Below are positions 43,436 to 52,407 of a stretch of 64,000 nucleotides of DNA, piece by piece. Origin of the DNA: JANWJE01 sp044326545 (GTDB lineage: Bacteria > Chlamydiota > Chlamydiia > Chlamydiales > Parachlamydiaceae); contig JBIRBM010000002.1 of NCBI GenBank assembly GCA_044326545.1, forward strand, positions 1-64,000. The letters are read 5' to 3'. The position numbers and the translations under genes were made by a program. Numbering within the stretch: the stretch's first letter is position 1; the number at the start of each line of letters is the position of its first letter. Below the pieces are notes generated by a model. The model had not been told where the DNA came from. It saw only the letters and a program-made list of their open reading frames with translations, and did not search any database.

Positions 43436-44125
43436 TCTCTTTTTTTTGGGTGAAAATAGGCAATAACCAACAGCCCAAGCGGTCAACCACATCACCAAAG
43501 CCGAAGCGAGGGTGTCTGAAAGAAAATGGCCTCCTTGTGCAATTCTTGTAAAGCTCAATAATATTCCCAACGTTAAAGCCAATCCAAATCCTAATCTGCT
43601 CATCAGGCGAGATCGATAAACTTTGCCTAAAATCGCCACTGCAAAAAAATAATAACCAAGGGAGGTGTGGCCGGAAGCAAATGATTTTAAAGATTCAAGC
43701 CGATTACCGATGTTTGGCTCATAGTAAGCGCGAAAGGGGAGGGTTCCTCCAAATTCTGTGACTTGTCGAGGCCTTGGGCGTCCCCAGTGATCTTTTAAAA
43801 GAGCATGAACAATGAGGCCTGCTCCTACGCTAAAAGTCAATAAGAGGTGAAGCGCAGGTTTGCGCCAAGCGCGATAGGAGGGTTTAAAAGAGAGGGCAAG
43901 TCCGATAAAAGCGAGAATTGTTAAAGCCCAAGCGGGGATAAGGCCGTAAATATAGATCCAATCAAGGAGTTGATGCGAAGTGAAAGAGCCATTTTTGAAA
44001 AAAAAATGGCTCGCTTGTAAATCTAATTCTTTAGACCAGGGAGTATAGAGTGTCCAAAAAAAAGTCGGAAGGAAGACTCCTTTGAAAAGCGAAATAGGAA
44101 AATAAACAGATGGCCTGATTTTCAT
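43409..44125 (-). CDS. PAP2-family membrane phosphatase
   Basis: 238 residues with about six membrane segments. The three PAP2 motifs are present: K-D-H-W-G-R-P-R-P, then F-A-S-G-H-T-S, then T-R-I-A-Q-G-G-H-F-L-S-D with the catalytic His and Asp. Such enzymes remove phosphate from lipids, for example undecaprenyl pyrophosphate, phosphatidic acid, phosphatidylglycerol phosphate or lipid A. The exact substrate cannot be read from sequence; lying next to pssA-glcDEF makes a phospholipid role plausible. Confidence 0.88.
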   Translation of the reverse strand: MKIRPSVYFPISLFKGVFLPTFFWTLYTPWSKELDLQASHFFFKNGSFTSHQLLDWIYIYGLIPAWALTILAFIGLALSFKPSYRAWRKPALHLLLTFSVGAGLIVHALLKDHWGRPRPRQVTEFGGTLPFRAYYEPNIGNRLESLKSFASGHTSLGYYFFAVAILGKVYRSRLMSRLGFGLALTLGILLSFTRIAQGGHFLSDTLASALVMWLTAWAVGYCLFSPKKKRLDLCIDRQ

Positions 44126-44476
44126 AAAAAATGAAACCTATTCTCAATTTTTTCAAAATTTTTGGAAATTAGACATGATAGACTCTTTCTATCAACCTCG
44201 AGGCTTTAACACACCTGAGAAGGTCTCTATAAAATCCGATCGGCCGCAAAATATGGTCGAGTGACTGTGCTTTGATACATCGTCTATTTTATCACATCAA
44301 TCAGTGGATCCGATTTTATAGACACCCTCTTATCTTTTCCAATCCTTTTTTTGAAAGTTGTTTTTTTTATTTAGATATAATCATTGTTTTGATATTTTAA
44401 AAAAATGAAATAAGTTTGTTTTTTTTGTTACAATAAATTTTTTTTTTAATTATTTTATTCTTTTTTAGGTGATTTC
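44126..44476. promoter_or_regulatory. 351-bp divergent gap, A/T-rich leader of the armadillo-type gene
   Basis: The first part holds an inverted-repeat element (44222-44326). From about 44340 the DNA is extremely A/T-rich, with long T runs ending TTTTTTAGGTGATTTC before the ATG. That A-G-G-T-G-A-T-T-T box also stands before the gene at 16072. No firm promoter hexamers. Confidence 0.45.
44222..44326. repeat. 105-bp inverted-repeat element
   Basis: GGTCTCTATAAAATCCGATC at 44222-44241 pairs with the inverted GGTGTCTATAAAATCGGATC at 44307-44326, with two mismatches. The interior has no frame. No second copy noticed in the window. Confidence 0.6.
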
Positions 44477-46273
44477 ATGAATTTTATTTATTCTTTACCG
44501 TCGATGGGTTATAACTATTTCACTCAAAGCTCGATTCATTTGAATGTGCATCAGATGCTACTGAATTGCGCAAATTTGCCGATAAATGAGCAATTAAAAA
44601 ATGATTTGTTAAGTTTGGTCAATCTTTCCAAAGATGTGATTTATCATGATGTTATGACACAGAATCCTCACATTGAAACATTTATTAAACTTTTGCAAAC
44701 AAACGATCTAGATGTTCTGCACTCTGTTGTCGATATCATGTTAAATCTTTCAGAAAATCAACAGATTCATCCCAATCTTTTAAGAGACGCAAGAATCGTC
44801 TTTAGGTTATCAGAACTCTTAACAGATGAAATTTCTGACATCCAGAAGAACCTGATTGCTATCATGTGTAATTTGGGTGAAAACAATCAAACCATTTTTC
44901 AAACAGACAATTTTAAGAGGTGGATAGCCACGATCATCTGTGCTACGATGCACCCAGATACTGCGATTTGTCATCGTGTTCAACATCTTCTCAACCTTTT
45001 TCCTATTGAACCGACAACATTCTACACAAGAAGCACAACCAAAAGGTGTGCGTTTTTGCTAAGTTATTTATCTGGTCCGGTGAATAAAACGAACAAGCCA
45101 TCATCGCAAGGTACCGCGATTCATCTATTAGGGAACCTCTTAAGCGTCGACTCTCTAAAGGAAACAACAATGATGGGGCACCATAAATTAAGCTTTGTTT
45201 CATCTTTACATTCGATTTTATTGGAATATGCTCAAATCAACAGTGATGAATATCATCTTAATAATAAGGTACACGATGTGATAAAAATACTATTAGTATT
45301 ATCAAAAGATGTTGATTGCAGAAATAAAATGGCTGAATTGAATCTTATTGAGTCCTTATTGTTATTTACTCGCATCCAACCCTTTAAATCAAACATGACA
45401 AGTCCCGGTTCGTCTATTTTAAAAAAGATAGAAAATTGTATTGTGAGTCTATTGAAAGAGTTTTCAATTGAACAAAACAGACAAGTAGAACTCGCTAATA
45501 TTCCTGGCATATTAGATTATCTTGCCAATGCGTTAAGCTGCTCATCATCCAATTCTCATAAAGATGCTGCAACAACTCTTATTCATCTTGCTAAAAATCA
45601 AAATAGTATTTGGATAGTCTTAAACAATCCACTAATATTTGGGTTGCTAACAAGGGAGCTATATGATCATGAGTTTCGTCCAGATATTTTAAATCTCATG
45701 GAGGTATTGAGCTTAGAATCCATCGCACAAGTTCAGATTGCAAGGGAAATTGGGGCAATTTACACTCTCCTCTATTTTTTGGATAAAAAGTATCTTTTTT
45801 CTGATGTTCAAGAGAAGAGTTTGATTGCATTAGCTGAACTTACGCGTGAGGATCATTACGCTCATCAAATTTTCCTCGATGAACCTTCTGTCATTATAAG
45901 ACGTAATTGTTATATGAGAATCATTAACCAGTTAATTCAACCATTACGTGATGAAAAGATGGTCATTCAACAACATGTACTGCAAATCCTTTCCAATCTT
46001 TTGCGATTCGAGTTTTGCCGTAAGCATATTCGCAACGATTGCCCCTCTGTCACTCATGTGTTAACTTTTTTTACACATCATCCTGATTACCAATTGCATC
46101 GTATTGCTCATCAAGGGATGTTGAATTTTGGCAACGGTTTCGTAAATATAGCGGCTAAAGAAAAGGTCTGGACCGAGGATGAGTGGTTTAGTAAGAAACA
46201 ACGGTTGGTAGATTATCTTGATCTAGACGTTCAAAAGCAATGGGACCACCAGTTTCTTTGTAACAGGCGATAG
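44477..46273 (+). CDS. armadillo/HEAT-type repeat protein
   Basis: 598 residues made of helical repeats of about 40 residues. Recurrent motifs are L-x-x-x-V-D-I-M-L-N-L-S-E-N near 95, I-x-x-N-L-I-A-I-M-C-N-L-G-E-N near 127, A-A-T-T-L-I-H-L-A-K near 365, and L-I-A-L-A-E-L-T near 455. Such A-x-x-x-L-x-x-L patterns form superhelical scaffolds for protein binding, as in eukaryotic armadillo proteins. No signal peptide or membrane segment is seen. The likeness to eukaryotic folds suggests a host-directed effector or scaffold, but that is inference. AGGTGATTT precedes the ATG. Confidence 0.75.
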   Translation: MNFIYSLPSMGYNYFTQSSIHLNVHQMLLNCANLPINEQLKNDLLSLVNLSKDVIYHDVMTQNPHIETFIKLLQTNDLDVLHSVVDIMLNLSENQQIHPNLLRDARIVFRLSELLTDEISDIQKNLIAIMCNLGENNQTIFQTDNFKRWIATIICATMHPDTAICHRVQHLLNLFPIEPTTFYTRSTTKRCAFLLSYLSGPVNKTNKPSSQGTAIHLLGNLLSVDSLKETTMMGHHKLSFVSSLHSILLEYAQINSDEYHLNNKVHDVIKILLVLSKDVDCRNKMAELNLIESLLLFTRIQPFKSNMTSPGSSILKKIENCIVSLLKEFSIEQNRQVELANIPGILDYLANALSCSSSNSHKDAATTLIHLAKNQNSIWIVLNNPLIFGLLTRELYDHEFRPDILNLMEVLSLESIAQVQIAREIGAIYTLLYFLDKKYLFSDVQEKSLIALAELTREDHYAHQIFLDEPSVIIRRNCYMRIINQLIQPLRDEKMVIQQHVLQILSNLLRFEFCRKHIRNDCPSVTHVLTFFTHHPDYQLHRIAHQGMLNFGNGFVNIAAKEKVWTEDEWFSKKQRLVDYLDLDVQKQWDHQFLCNRR

Positions 46274-46289
46274 GGCCCAGACAGTTACC

Positions 46290-46320
46290 CAGTCAGGTCA
46301 TCATGAAATCGACCTGACTG
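46290..46320 (+). terminator. perfect 10-bp hairpin after the armadillo-type gene
   Basis: CAGTCAGGTC and GACCTGACTG flank an 11-nt loop, 17 bases after the stop. No T run follows, so factor-independent termination is uncertain. A short B repeat end (46354-46376, TAGGGCGTGTCATCAATTGA) lies just beyond. The rest of the 381-bp gap up to 46654 is A/T-rich leader DNA. Confidence 0.5.
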
Positions 46321-46654
46321 TGATTGCCTATCCTAATAACCTTTGGCTGAGTCTAGGGCGTGTCATCAATTGATAAATTCACCTTATGCCCAGGGATGAT
46401 CCAAAGATTGGCGCCCTATTTTTTTTATTCATACGATCAAGATACGAGAAAAAAGAGGTGGGGGAATCCGAATTTTTATGCAATAATTACAAAAGACCTA
46501 TGGAGCAATATTATTCTATGTTATGTTATACATAAATAAATCCAATTCTTGGATGTATTTGTTTATATGAACGTATTCGGGTAAAATCAGATTCTAGGAA
46601 ATCTTTTTCCTTCTATCTGTCGAATTTAATATTAGTGAAAAGGTCTTAACGCTG

Positions 46655-48826
46655 ATGTCGCATGGAAATATTGAATTTGAAAAAGAGCAGGCATTAAAAT
46701 TTTCAGGTGAGCAGGGTTTTTTTGATAGAAGCCAAACGATTCGGTATGCCATCTTCCTTCTTTTTGCTGTGACCCTTTTTGCTTACCTCCATTTTCGTGA
46801 TGTTCAAGTGGATATCCCGGAACTCAACACGATTGCTCCTAATTACGTTGTCTCGCAAGTCGATTTTAATTTTCCTGATGATGAAGCAACGGTTATCATG
46901 CGTCAAGATGCTTTACGAGATGTAGGAAAAATTTATCTGATTTCTCCAAAAGATATTCAACAAAAAATTCTTGAATTTGATAACTTTATTCTTTACAACC
47001 AAGCCTGGCATGAAAAATCGCAAGACGGCGTTTTCCAAGAGTTTTATCGCGCCTCGGAAACAATGCAAAAAGCATTATCTCAACTGCGTTTCACCGATGC
47101 TCACACGCTCGATAAAATGAAGGGATTGGGATTTCCCACGCAAAGCTATCTTCTCTATGCTCCTAATACGTTGTTTGAACAGTCGTTACTTCCCGGCTAT
47201 ATATGGGAAGATGTAAGAAAAAAACACTTTCCTACAACCAATTTTGACTCCTTAGTGACAGCTTTAATTGTCGAGTTTTTTAAGCATAGCCATTGGCATA
47301 TCGAAGAAGATAGTTCTACCCAGCGCCTTTTGCGCAAGCGGGTTCAGGCTGAAGTGCCCGAGAACACGACCCGTGTTAATGCAGGAAATCGGGTATTAGA
47401 TCAAGGAGACAGAGTGACGGCACGGCATGTCGCGATGCTAGAATCGATGAAAGAGGCTTTACGAGATAGCCGCCATCTTTCGTCTCCGGCGACCTTATTT
47501 GGGTCGTTGATTTTAACGATTCTGTTGCTCGGCATTTTCATCGGGTATTTTAACGTCAATTTCCCCTATTTACTGGCTTCAAATCGAAAGCTTTTGTTGC
47601 TCGTTACCATTCTTATCATGACCATGGGCCTGTTTAAATTAACTGAGTTTTTTATTTTAAATTCTAAAAGCAGTATGGCGGAGACTTTTCGCTATCCCCT
47701 ATTAGTCCCTCTGTCCGCTATTCTCATTTGTAGTCTCCTAAGTCCAAGCATAGCCGCTTTTTCTTGCGGTTTTTTAGCGATTGTCTCAGCTTTTGCATTG
47801 GCTTTCCAATGGGAGGGGTTTCTTCTGATTAATCTTAGCGCTTCAATTGTTGCCATTTTAAGTACCCACTCTTTACGCCGCCGAAAAGAAATTTTTATTG
47901 TCTGCTTAAAAGCGTGGCTATCTGCCACGGTTGCCATCATGGCTTTTCACTTATATACGAACCATCTCAATTATTGGCCCATTTTTACCGATATCGTGAG
48001 CGCTTGTTTTTTTATGCTGTCAACAGCTGTTCTCGTTGTCGGACTTTTGCCCTTGCTTGAAACCGGTTTTAAAATTATGACCGATGTTTCCTTAATGGAG
48101 TATATGGATCCCAATAACGATTTGCTTCGTCGCTTAACTATCGAAGCACCAGGGACTTATCAGCATTCGGTTGTTGTGGGAAATTTAGCCGAAGTAGCAG
48201 CTTCTGCCATTGGAGGCAATGGTCTATTTTGTCGAGTCGCCACCCTTTATCACGACATTGGCAAAATCTTAACTTCTCAATATTTTACTGAAAATCAATT
48301 AGGAGAGGTGAATATTCACCAGTTGCTCACCCCTGAAGAATCCGCTCAAGTGATTATGGCTCACGTCTCTGAAGGAGTTCTACTCGGCCATGAGGCAGGG
48401 TTGCCGGAGCCCATCATCGACATCATCAAAGAACATCACGGGACAACCCTTGTTTACTATTTTTATTGTAAACAGGTGGAGAAGATGGGGGGAGAAAAAA
48501 ATAAAGTCGATGAACGAGAATTTCGTTATGCAGGTCCTAAGCCTCGCTCCAAAGAGTCGGCGATCATCATGATTTCTGATTCATTCGAAGCAGCCTCCCG
48601 TTCTCTTGACCAGGTGAATGAAGAGAGTTTAACTACCCTTGTGGAACGGATTGTCCGTGAAAAAGTTGATGATGGGCAATTTGATCAGTGTCTTCTTACA
48701 TTTGAAGATCTCTCCATTGTGAAGCGGGTCCTTGTCAAGACGTTGCTGGCTGCCGGTCATTCTAGGGTCAAATATCCAACAGCTGAAAGAAAAACCTTTG
48801 TCCAACATGCGGAGGAAACTGTTTGA
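46655..48826 (+). CDS. pgpH: 7TM-HD phosphodiesterase, PgpH-type
   Basis: 723 residues: an N-terminal TM segment (about 26-44), an extracytoplasmic 7TMR-HDED-like region (50-270), seven TM segments (about 275-465), and a cytoplasmic HD domain with Y-H-D-I-G-K-I near 531 plus further His in H-V-S-E-G and E-H-H-G-T. PgpH proteins hydrolyse the second messenger c-di-AMP; c-di-AMP signalling exists in Chlamydia. Activity is inferred from architecture. The ATG follows AAAAGG at a long spacing. The stop overlaps the next ATG (TGATG), so this is the first gene of a three-gene operon. Confidence 0.88.
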   Translation: MSHGNIEFEKEQALKFSGEQGFFDRSQTIRYAIFLLFAVTLFAYLHFRDVQVDIPELNTIAPNYVVSQVDFNFPDDEATVIMRQDALRDVGKIYLISPKDIQQKILEFDNFILYNQAWHEKSQDGVFQEFYRASETMQKALSQLRFTDAHTLDKMKGLGFPTQSYLLYAPNTLFEQSLLPGYIWEDVRKKHFPTTNFDSLVTALIVEFFKHSHWHIEEDSSTQRLLRKRVQAEVPENTTRVNAGNRVLDQGDRVTARHVAMLESMKEALRDSRHLSSPATLFGSLILTILLLGIFIGYFNVNFPYLLASNRKLLLLVTILIMTMGLFKLTEFFILNSKSSMAETFRYPLLVPLSAILICSLLSPSIAAFSCGFLAIVSAFALAFQWEGFLLINLSASIVAILSTHSLRRRKEIFIVCLKAWLSATVAIMAFHLYTNHLNYWPIFTDIVSACFFMLSTAVLVVGLLPLLETGFKIMTDVSLMEYMDPNNDLLRRLTIEAPGTYQHSVVVGNLAEVAASAIGGNGLFCRVATLYHDIGKILTSQYFTENQLGEVNIHQLLTPEESAQVIMAHVSEGVLLGHEAGLPEPIIDIIKEHHGTTLVYYFYCKQVEKMGGEKNKVDEREFRYAGPKPRSKESAIIMISDSFEAASRSLDQVNEESLTTLVERIVREKVDDGQFDQCLLTFEDLSIVKRVLVKTLLAAGHSRVKYPTAERKTFVQHAEETV

Positions 48827-49626
48827 TGAGTGAGTGTGTCGCTCTTATTACAGGGGCAACTTCCGGGATTGGCAAAGCTGTTGCTCAGTTGCTTGGGCGC
48901 AAGGGGGTGCATTTAATCTTATCCGGGCGCAATCAAACGGCACTTGAACATCTTTTTACTGCCTTATCCCCAAAAGTTAACGTTCAAACCATTCAAGCTG
49001 ATTTATCGCGAAGCGATCAGCTCAATGCTTTGATTCATCTCATCCGTGTTCAACGACCCGATCTTATCATTAACAGTGCCGGTTTTGGATTGTATGGGCA
49101 TGCTTTGAAATACAGCATTGATGAGCAGCTTAACATGTTTGACGTCAATGCAAGAGCTGTTTTAAAGATCACTCTTGAGGCTGGCCAAGCCCTAATCGCT
49201 GCGAAGAAAAAAGGGGTCATCCTCAATATTTCTTCTGCTTGTGCTTTTCATGTCATGCCGAGCATGGCGGTTTATGCAGCCTCAAAAGCTTTTATTACCC
49301 AATGCTCTCAAGGTCTTGATTTCGAATTTAAAAGAGATGGAATTCGAGTTTTGACGATGTGTCCCGGGATGGTGGCAACAGATTTTCAGTCTCGAGCCGG
49401 TGGACGATTTCAGGAGCAGCACATAGGGGTCATGTCAGCTGAATTTGTTGCTGAAAAAATCTGGAATCAAATAGAAGCACTCAAACCTCTTTCAATCATA
49501 GATTGGAAGTATCGCCTAATGACAACGTTTTCCGCTTTAATTCCAACACGTTGGAGAGCGGCTATCGTTGAGCGGGTGATCTCCAAAAGAATCAATCCAA
49601 GAACTTTAATAAAAAGTCACAAATGA
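48826..49626 (+). CDS. short-chain dehydrogenase/reductase
   Basis: 266 residues, classical SDR. The NAD(P)-binding T-G-A-T-S-G-I-G is at residues 9-16, then N-S-A-G-F-G, I-S-S-A and the catalytic Y-A-A-S-K. The subgroup resembles DltE/YqjQ-type oxidoreductases, and the C-terminal part looks membrane-associating. Substrate unknown. The ATG at 48826 is preferred to a TTG one codon earlier, because GGAGG lies 9 bases before it and it overlaps the pgpH stop by one base. Confidence 0.85.
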   Translation: MSECVALITGATSGIGKAVAQLLGRKGVHLILSGRNQTALEHLFTALSPKVNVQTIQADLSRSDQLNALIHLIRVQRPDLIINSAGFGLYGHALKYSIDEQLNMFDVNARAVLKITLEAGQALIAAKKKGVILNISSACAFHVMPSMAVYAASKAFITQCSQGLDFEFKRDGIRVLTMCPGMVATDFQSRAGGRFQEQHIGVMSAEFVAEKIWNQIEALKPLSIIDWKYRLMTTFSALIPTRWRAAIVERVISKRINPRTLIKSHK

Positions 49627-50870
49627 ATCCAAATGAAACACCAATCTCCGCTTTTACCGCTTTTCAATTAGATGAAGCCATATTAAAAGCTTTGGAGAAA
49701 ATGAATTTTAAAGAACCATCGGCTATTCAATCTCAAACGATTCCATTGATTCAACAAGGAATTGATCTGATCGCCCTTGCTCAAACGGGATCTGGTAAAA
49801 CGGGGGCTTGTGCCATTCCCGTCTGCAATCGGGTGGACACTCAAAAACCGAGTGTTCAAGCGTTGATTATTGTTCCGACCCGCGAGCTTGCCTTGCAATA
49901 TGCAACAGAGGCTCAGAAAATTGGGGTTTATAAGGGAGTCAAAGCATTTGCAATTTGCGGAGGCGAAGATCCCTCCTTGCAACAATCTAAACTTAAGAAT
50001 GGGGTCCAGGTTTTAGTTGCGACTCCGGGGCGGCTGATTGATTTTGTTTATTCACGTCAAATCGATCTGTCTCAAGTTGAAACATTAATTTTGGATGAAG
50101 CAGATGAAATGCTAAGTATGGGATTCTATGACGATTTAGAATTCATTATTCAATGCTTAGTTCATCAGCACCAGACGTTATTGTTTTCCGCTACAATGCC
50201 CCCAAAAATACGCCAACTAGCAAAACAGCATATGAAGCATCCTCAGGAGATTAATTTAATTCGAGAGAGAACAAGTCCTGAGCTCCTAGAGCATTTATTT
50301 GCCTATTGCCCTCCTCATCTAAAGGATGACCGCCTGCTTCATCTGATTGAAGAGAGGCAGCCGGCTCAAGCCATTATTTTTTGTCATTCTCGGTTTCAGG
50401 TTGAAAAAGTGTGCCAATTTTTGAAAAGGAGAGTCGATAGCGTTGATTTTCTTCACGCTGGACTTTCTCAAGAGATTCGCTCAATTGTCACGAGTAAATT
50501 TCGATCGGGAAAAATTCGCCTATTAGTGGCGACTGATGTCGTTGCGCGCGGACTTGATTTTTCTAACGTAAGTCATGTCTTTATTTATCAATTGCCTTCT
50601 GATCCTGATATTTACGTTCATCGATCCGGGCGTACCGGCAGATATGATAAAGCGGGGGTCGTCATTTCATTGGTCACTCAGCGAGAGCTTCCATTGCTTG
50701 AGTCTGTCTTACACCAAATTAAGCAAGAGGTCCAATGGATAGGAGAACCCCCTCGGGCTCGCTCTGATGGAGGAGATAGAAAACCTTTTCATTCTCCCCA
50801 TTCATCCGGACCTAAGCGTCCAAGGGCTTCAAGACCGCCGCAGAGGATTGTGGAAAAAAAGGATTTTTAA
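49623..50870 (+). CDS. DEAD-box RNA helicase
   Basis: 415 residues with all core motifs: Q motif (P-S-A-I-Q), A-Q-T-G-S-G-K-T (residues 53-60), P-T-R-E-L-A, D-E-A-D (about 158), S-A-T, T-D-V-V-A-R-G-L-D and H-R-S-G-R-T-G-R. A short basic, Pro-rich tail (residues 375-415) is typical of RhlE/CsdA-like helicases acting on ribosome assembly or mRNA decay. Four-base ATGA overlap with the SDR gene. Its 3' end overlaps the convergent mrp gene by 59 bases. Confidence 0.92.
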   Translation: MNPNETPISAFTAFQLDEAILKALEKMNFKEPSAIQSQTIPLIQQGIDLIALAQTGSGKTGACAIPVCNRVDTQKPSVQALIIVPTRELALQYATEAQKIGVYKGVKAFAICGGEDPSLQQSKLKNGVQVLVATPGRLIDFVYSRQIDLSQVETLILDEADEMLSMGFYDDLEFIIQCLVHQHQTLLFSATMPPKIRQLAKQHMKHPQEINLIRERTSPELLEHLFAYCPPHLKDDRLLHLIEERQPAQAIIFCHSRFQVEKVCQFLKRRVDSVDFLHAGLSQEIRSIVTSKFRSGKIRLLVATDVVARGLDFSNVSHVFIYQLPSDPDIYVHRSGRTGRYDKAGVVISLVTQRELPLLESVLHQIKQEVQWIGEPPRARSDGGDRKPFHSPHSSGPKRPRASRPPQRIVEKKDF

Positions 50871-51648
50871 TTGCCTGAAGATTGTTGTTAATGAGGGTGA
50901 TGGCTAGGTGTTGAAATAACTGTCCGGCCGGATCATGAGGATAAAGAGCACATGGGGTCCCCTCGTCGCCTCCTTGGCGGATCGAGGGAAAAAGAGGAAA
51001 GCTGGCCAACACTTGAGTATGAAACCGTATTGCCAGCTCTTTGCCTTTTCCTTCGCCAAAGATATGAAAGATTTGGTTGGTCCCGGGAACTTCAAATCCA
51101 GCCATATTTTCGACAATTCCCCATAAGGGAATCTCCAATTGGTCAAATGCGTTAATCGCTTTTATTGCATCAAGCATTGCGACTTCTTGCGGCGTGCAGA
51201 CAATTAAACCATGAGATGTGGGGAGCAATTGCGATAAAGAGAGGAGGACATCCCCTGTTCCCGGCGGCAGATCAATAAGAAGAAGGTCTACGTCACCCCA
51301 GACAACATTTTCTAGCATCTTTTTTAAGGCACTATGGAGCATGGGGCCTCGCCAAATAATGGAGCGGGCTTCTTCAATAAAAAAACCAAGTGAAATGACT
51401 TTGATCCCAAATTTTGAGAAAGGGATGAGTTGGTTTTCTCCTGAGGCAAGCTGTTCGATCGGAGGAGGCAAACGTCTTAATCCAAGCATAATGGGGATCG
51501 AAGGGCCATAAAGATCTGCGTCGAGTAGGCCTACCTTCAAACCTTGCTGGGCGATGGCGATGGCGAGATTAACCGCGACGGTTGACTTGCCAACCCCACC
51601 TTTGCCCGATCCAATAAAAAGGACCTTAGTTTTTTGATGGATGACCAT
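50812..51648 (-). CDS. mrp: Mrp/ApbC-type P-loop ATPase without the CxxC motif
   Basis: 278 residues, deviant Walker A G-K-G-G-V-G-K-S-T (residues 14-22) of the Mrp/NBP35/MinD superfamily. Mrp proteins carry and transfer Fe-S clusters. The usual C-terminal C-x-x-C after E-N-M is replaced here (E-N-M-A-G-F-E-V-P-G-T-N), so the classical cluster ligands are missing. The ATG at 51648 is chosen; a longer frame to 51699 would overlap the upstream gene more. It starts 23 bases inside the YkgJ-like gene, so the two are translationally linked. Confidence 0.85.
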   Translation of the reverse strand: MVIHQKTKVLFIGSGKGGVGKSTVAVNLAIAIAQQGLKVGLLDADLYGPSIPIMLGLRRLPPPIEQLASGENQLIPFSKFGIKVISLGFFIEEARSIIWRGPMLHSALKKMLENVVWGDVDLLLIDLPPGTGDVLLSLSQLLPTSHGLIVCTPQEVAMLDAIKAINAFDQLEIPLWGIVENMAGFEVPGTNQIFHIFGEGKGKELAIRFHTQVLASFPLFPSIRQGGDEGTPCALYPHDPAGQLFQHLAITLINNNLQAIKNPFFPQSSAAVLKPLDA

Positions 51649-52081
51649 TGGCTTTTTCTTGGATAGAAAGTTGCTCTTGAATGGTTTCGAGGGGGACAAT
51701 TGGCGCTTTGTTTCGGATTCCTTCGCAAAAACTGGCTGCTTCTTGCCATTCTTTTGGCGACGTTAAATTTTGAGGCCACCAAGGATATGTTCGACACTGT
51801 GTAGGACGAACCGAATAAATGCCGCATTTTTTATCTTTCAAAAAGATGCAATCATAACTTTTCGGTCTCTCCAGAAGAGACATGCGTCCATTGACATATC
51901 TGAGGTAAAGCGCGGAAAATTCTCCTCCGGTCATGTTGAGGTGTTTTGCAATCTGTTCGATTTCTTCTTCGTTCACCCAAATATAGCCAGGTGATCCCGT
52001 ACAGCATTGGCCGCATCCCGTACATTCGAAATGAAGTCCTTGGGCATACCAAGGAGGATTGTCTTGTAAAATCTTAAGCAT
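51626..52081 (-). CDS. YkgJ-family cysteine-cluster protein
   Basis: 151 residues. The metal-binding motif is C20-T-G-C23-G-Q-C26-C27, followed by C-I-F-L and C-G-I-Y-x-x-R-P-x-Q-C-R-x-Y-P, the YkgJ (Zn/Fe-chelating) signature. Function in the family is poorly known; a link to metal or Fe-S handling fits the downstream Mrp ATPase. AAGGAA lies 2 bases before the ATG and overlaps the stop of the small membrane-protein gene, implying coupling. Confidence 0.88.
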   Translation of the reverse strand: MLKILQDNPPWYAQGLHFECTGCGQCCTGSPGYIWVNEEEIEQIAKHLNMTGGEFSALYLRYVNGRMSLLERPKSYDCIFLKDKKCGIYSVRPTQCRTYPWWPQNLTSPKEWQEAASFCEGIRNKAPIVPLETIQEQLSIQEKANGHPSKN

Positions 52082-52087
52082 AGTTCC

Positions 52088-52207
52088 TTAGTCGTGTAAA
52101 TCTTTTTCTTTAATGGCTTGTCTGACCCCGGCAACCACAAATAAGATGAGGAAAATCACGCAAATAATTCCCACAACACCTGCTTCAACAAAAAGAGAAA
52201 GTAGCAT
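52088..52207 (-). CDS. 39-aa single-span membrane protein
   Basis: A 39-codon frame: M-L-L-S-L-F-V-E-A-G, then a strong membrane segment (V-V-G-I-I-C-V-I-F-L-I-L-F-V-V-A-G-V, residues 11-28), then a charged tail (R-Q-A-I-K-E-K-D-L-H-D). AAGGA lies 8 bases before the ATG. It ends 6 bases before the YkgJ-like start, whose ribosome-binding site overlaps this stop codon. The spacing, ribosome-binding site and clean topology argue for a real first gene of the operon. Function unknown; it may anchor or modulate a membrane complex. Confidence 0.65.
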   Translation of the reverse strand: MLLSLFVEAGVVGIICVIFLILFVVAGVRQAIKEKDLHD

Positions 52208-52327
52208 GATTGAAATCCTTGAATGATGACCCCATTTTATGCTAAACATCCTCTGTTGTCAACTGATGCTCTGTCAAATTAGAATCTGTCTTCATATTTT
52301 CGATCCTTGACGTTTTGACGCAGCCTA

Positions 52328-52407
52328 AGATGATTTCTCAAGCGATGTGACCACCCGCTTGGAAACAACTTGAATAAAGGTTTATGATCAATTGATGACA
52401 CGCCCTA
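52328..52407 (+). repeat. repeat family B, right half, supplying a gene start
   Basis: GATTTCTCAAGCGATGTGAC, the ACTTGAATAAAGG stretch and the terminal CAATTGATGACACGCCCTA match the right part of the copy at 7661. The TTG/ATG start of the cyclotransferase gene (52392/52395) and the AAAGG before it lie inside this repeat end. Confidence 0.8.
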
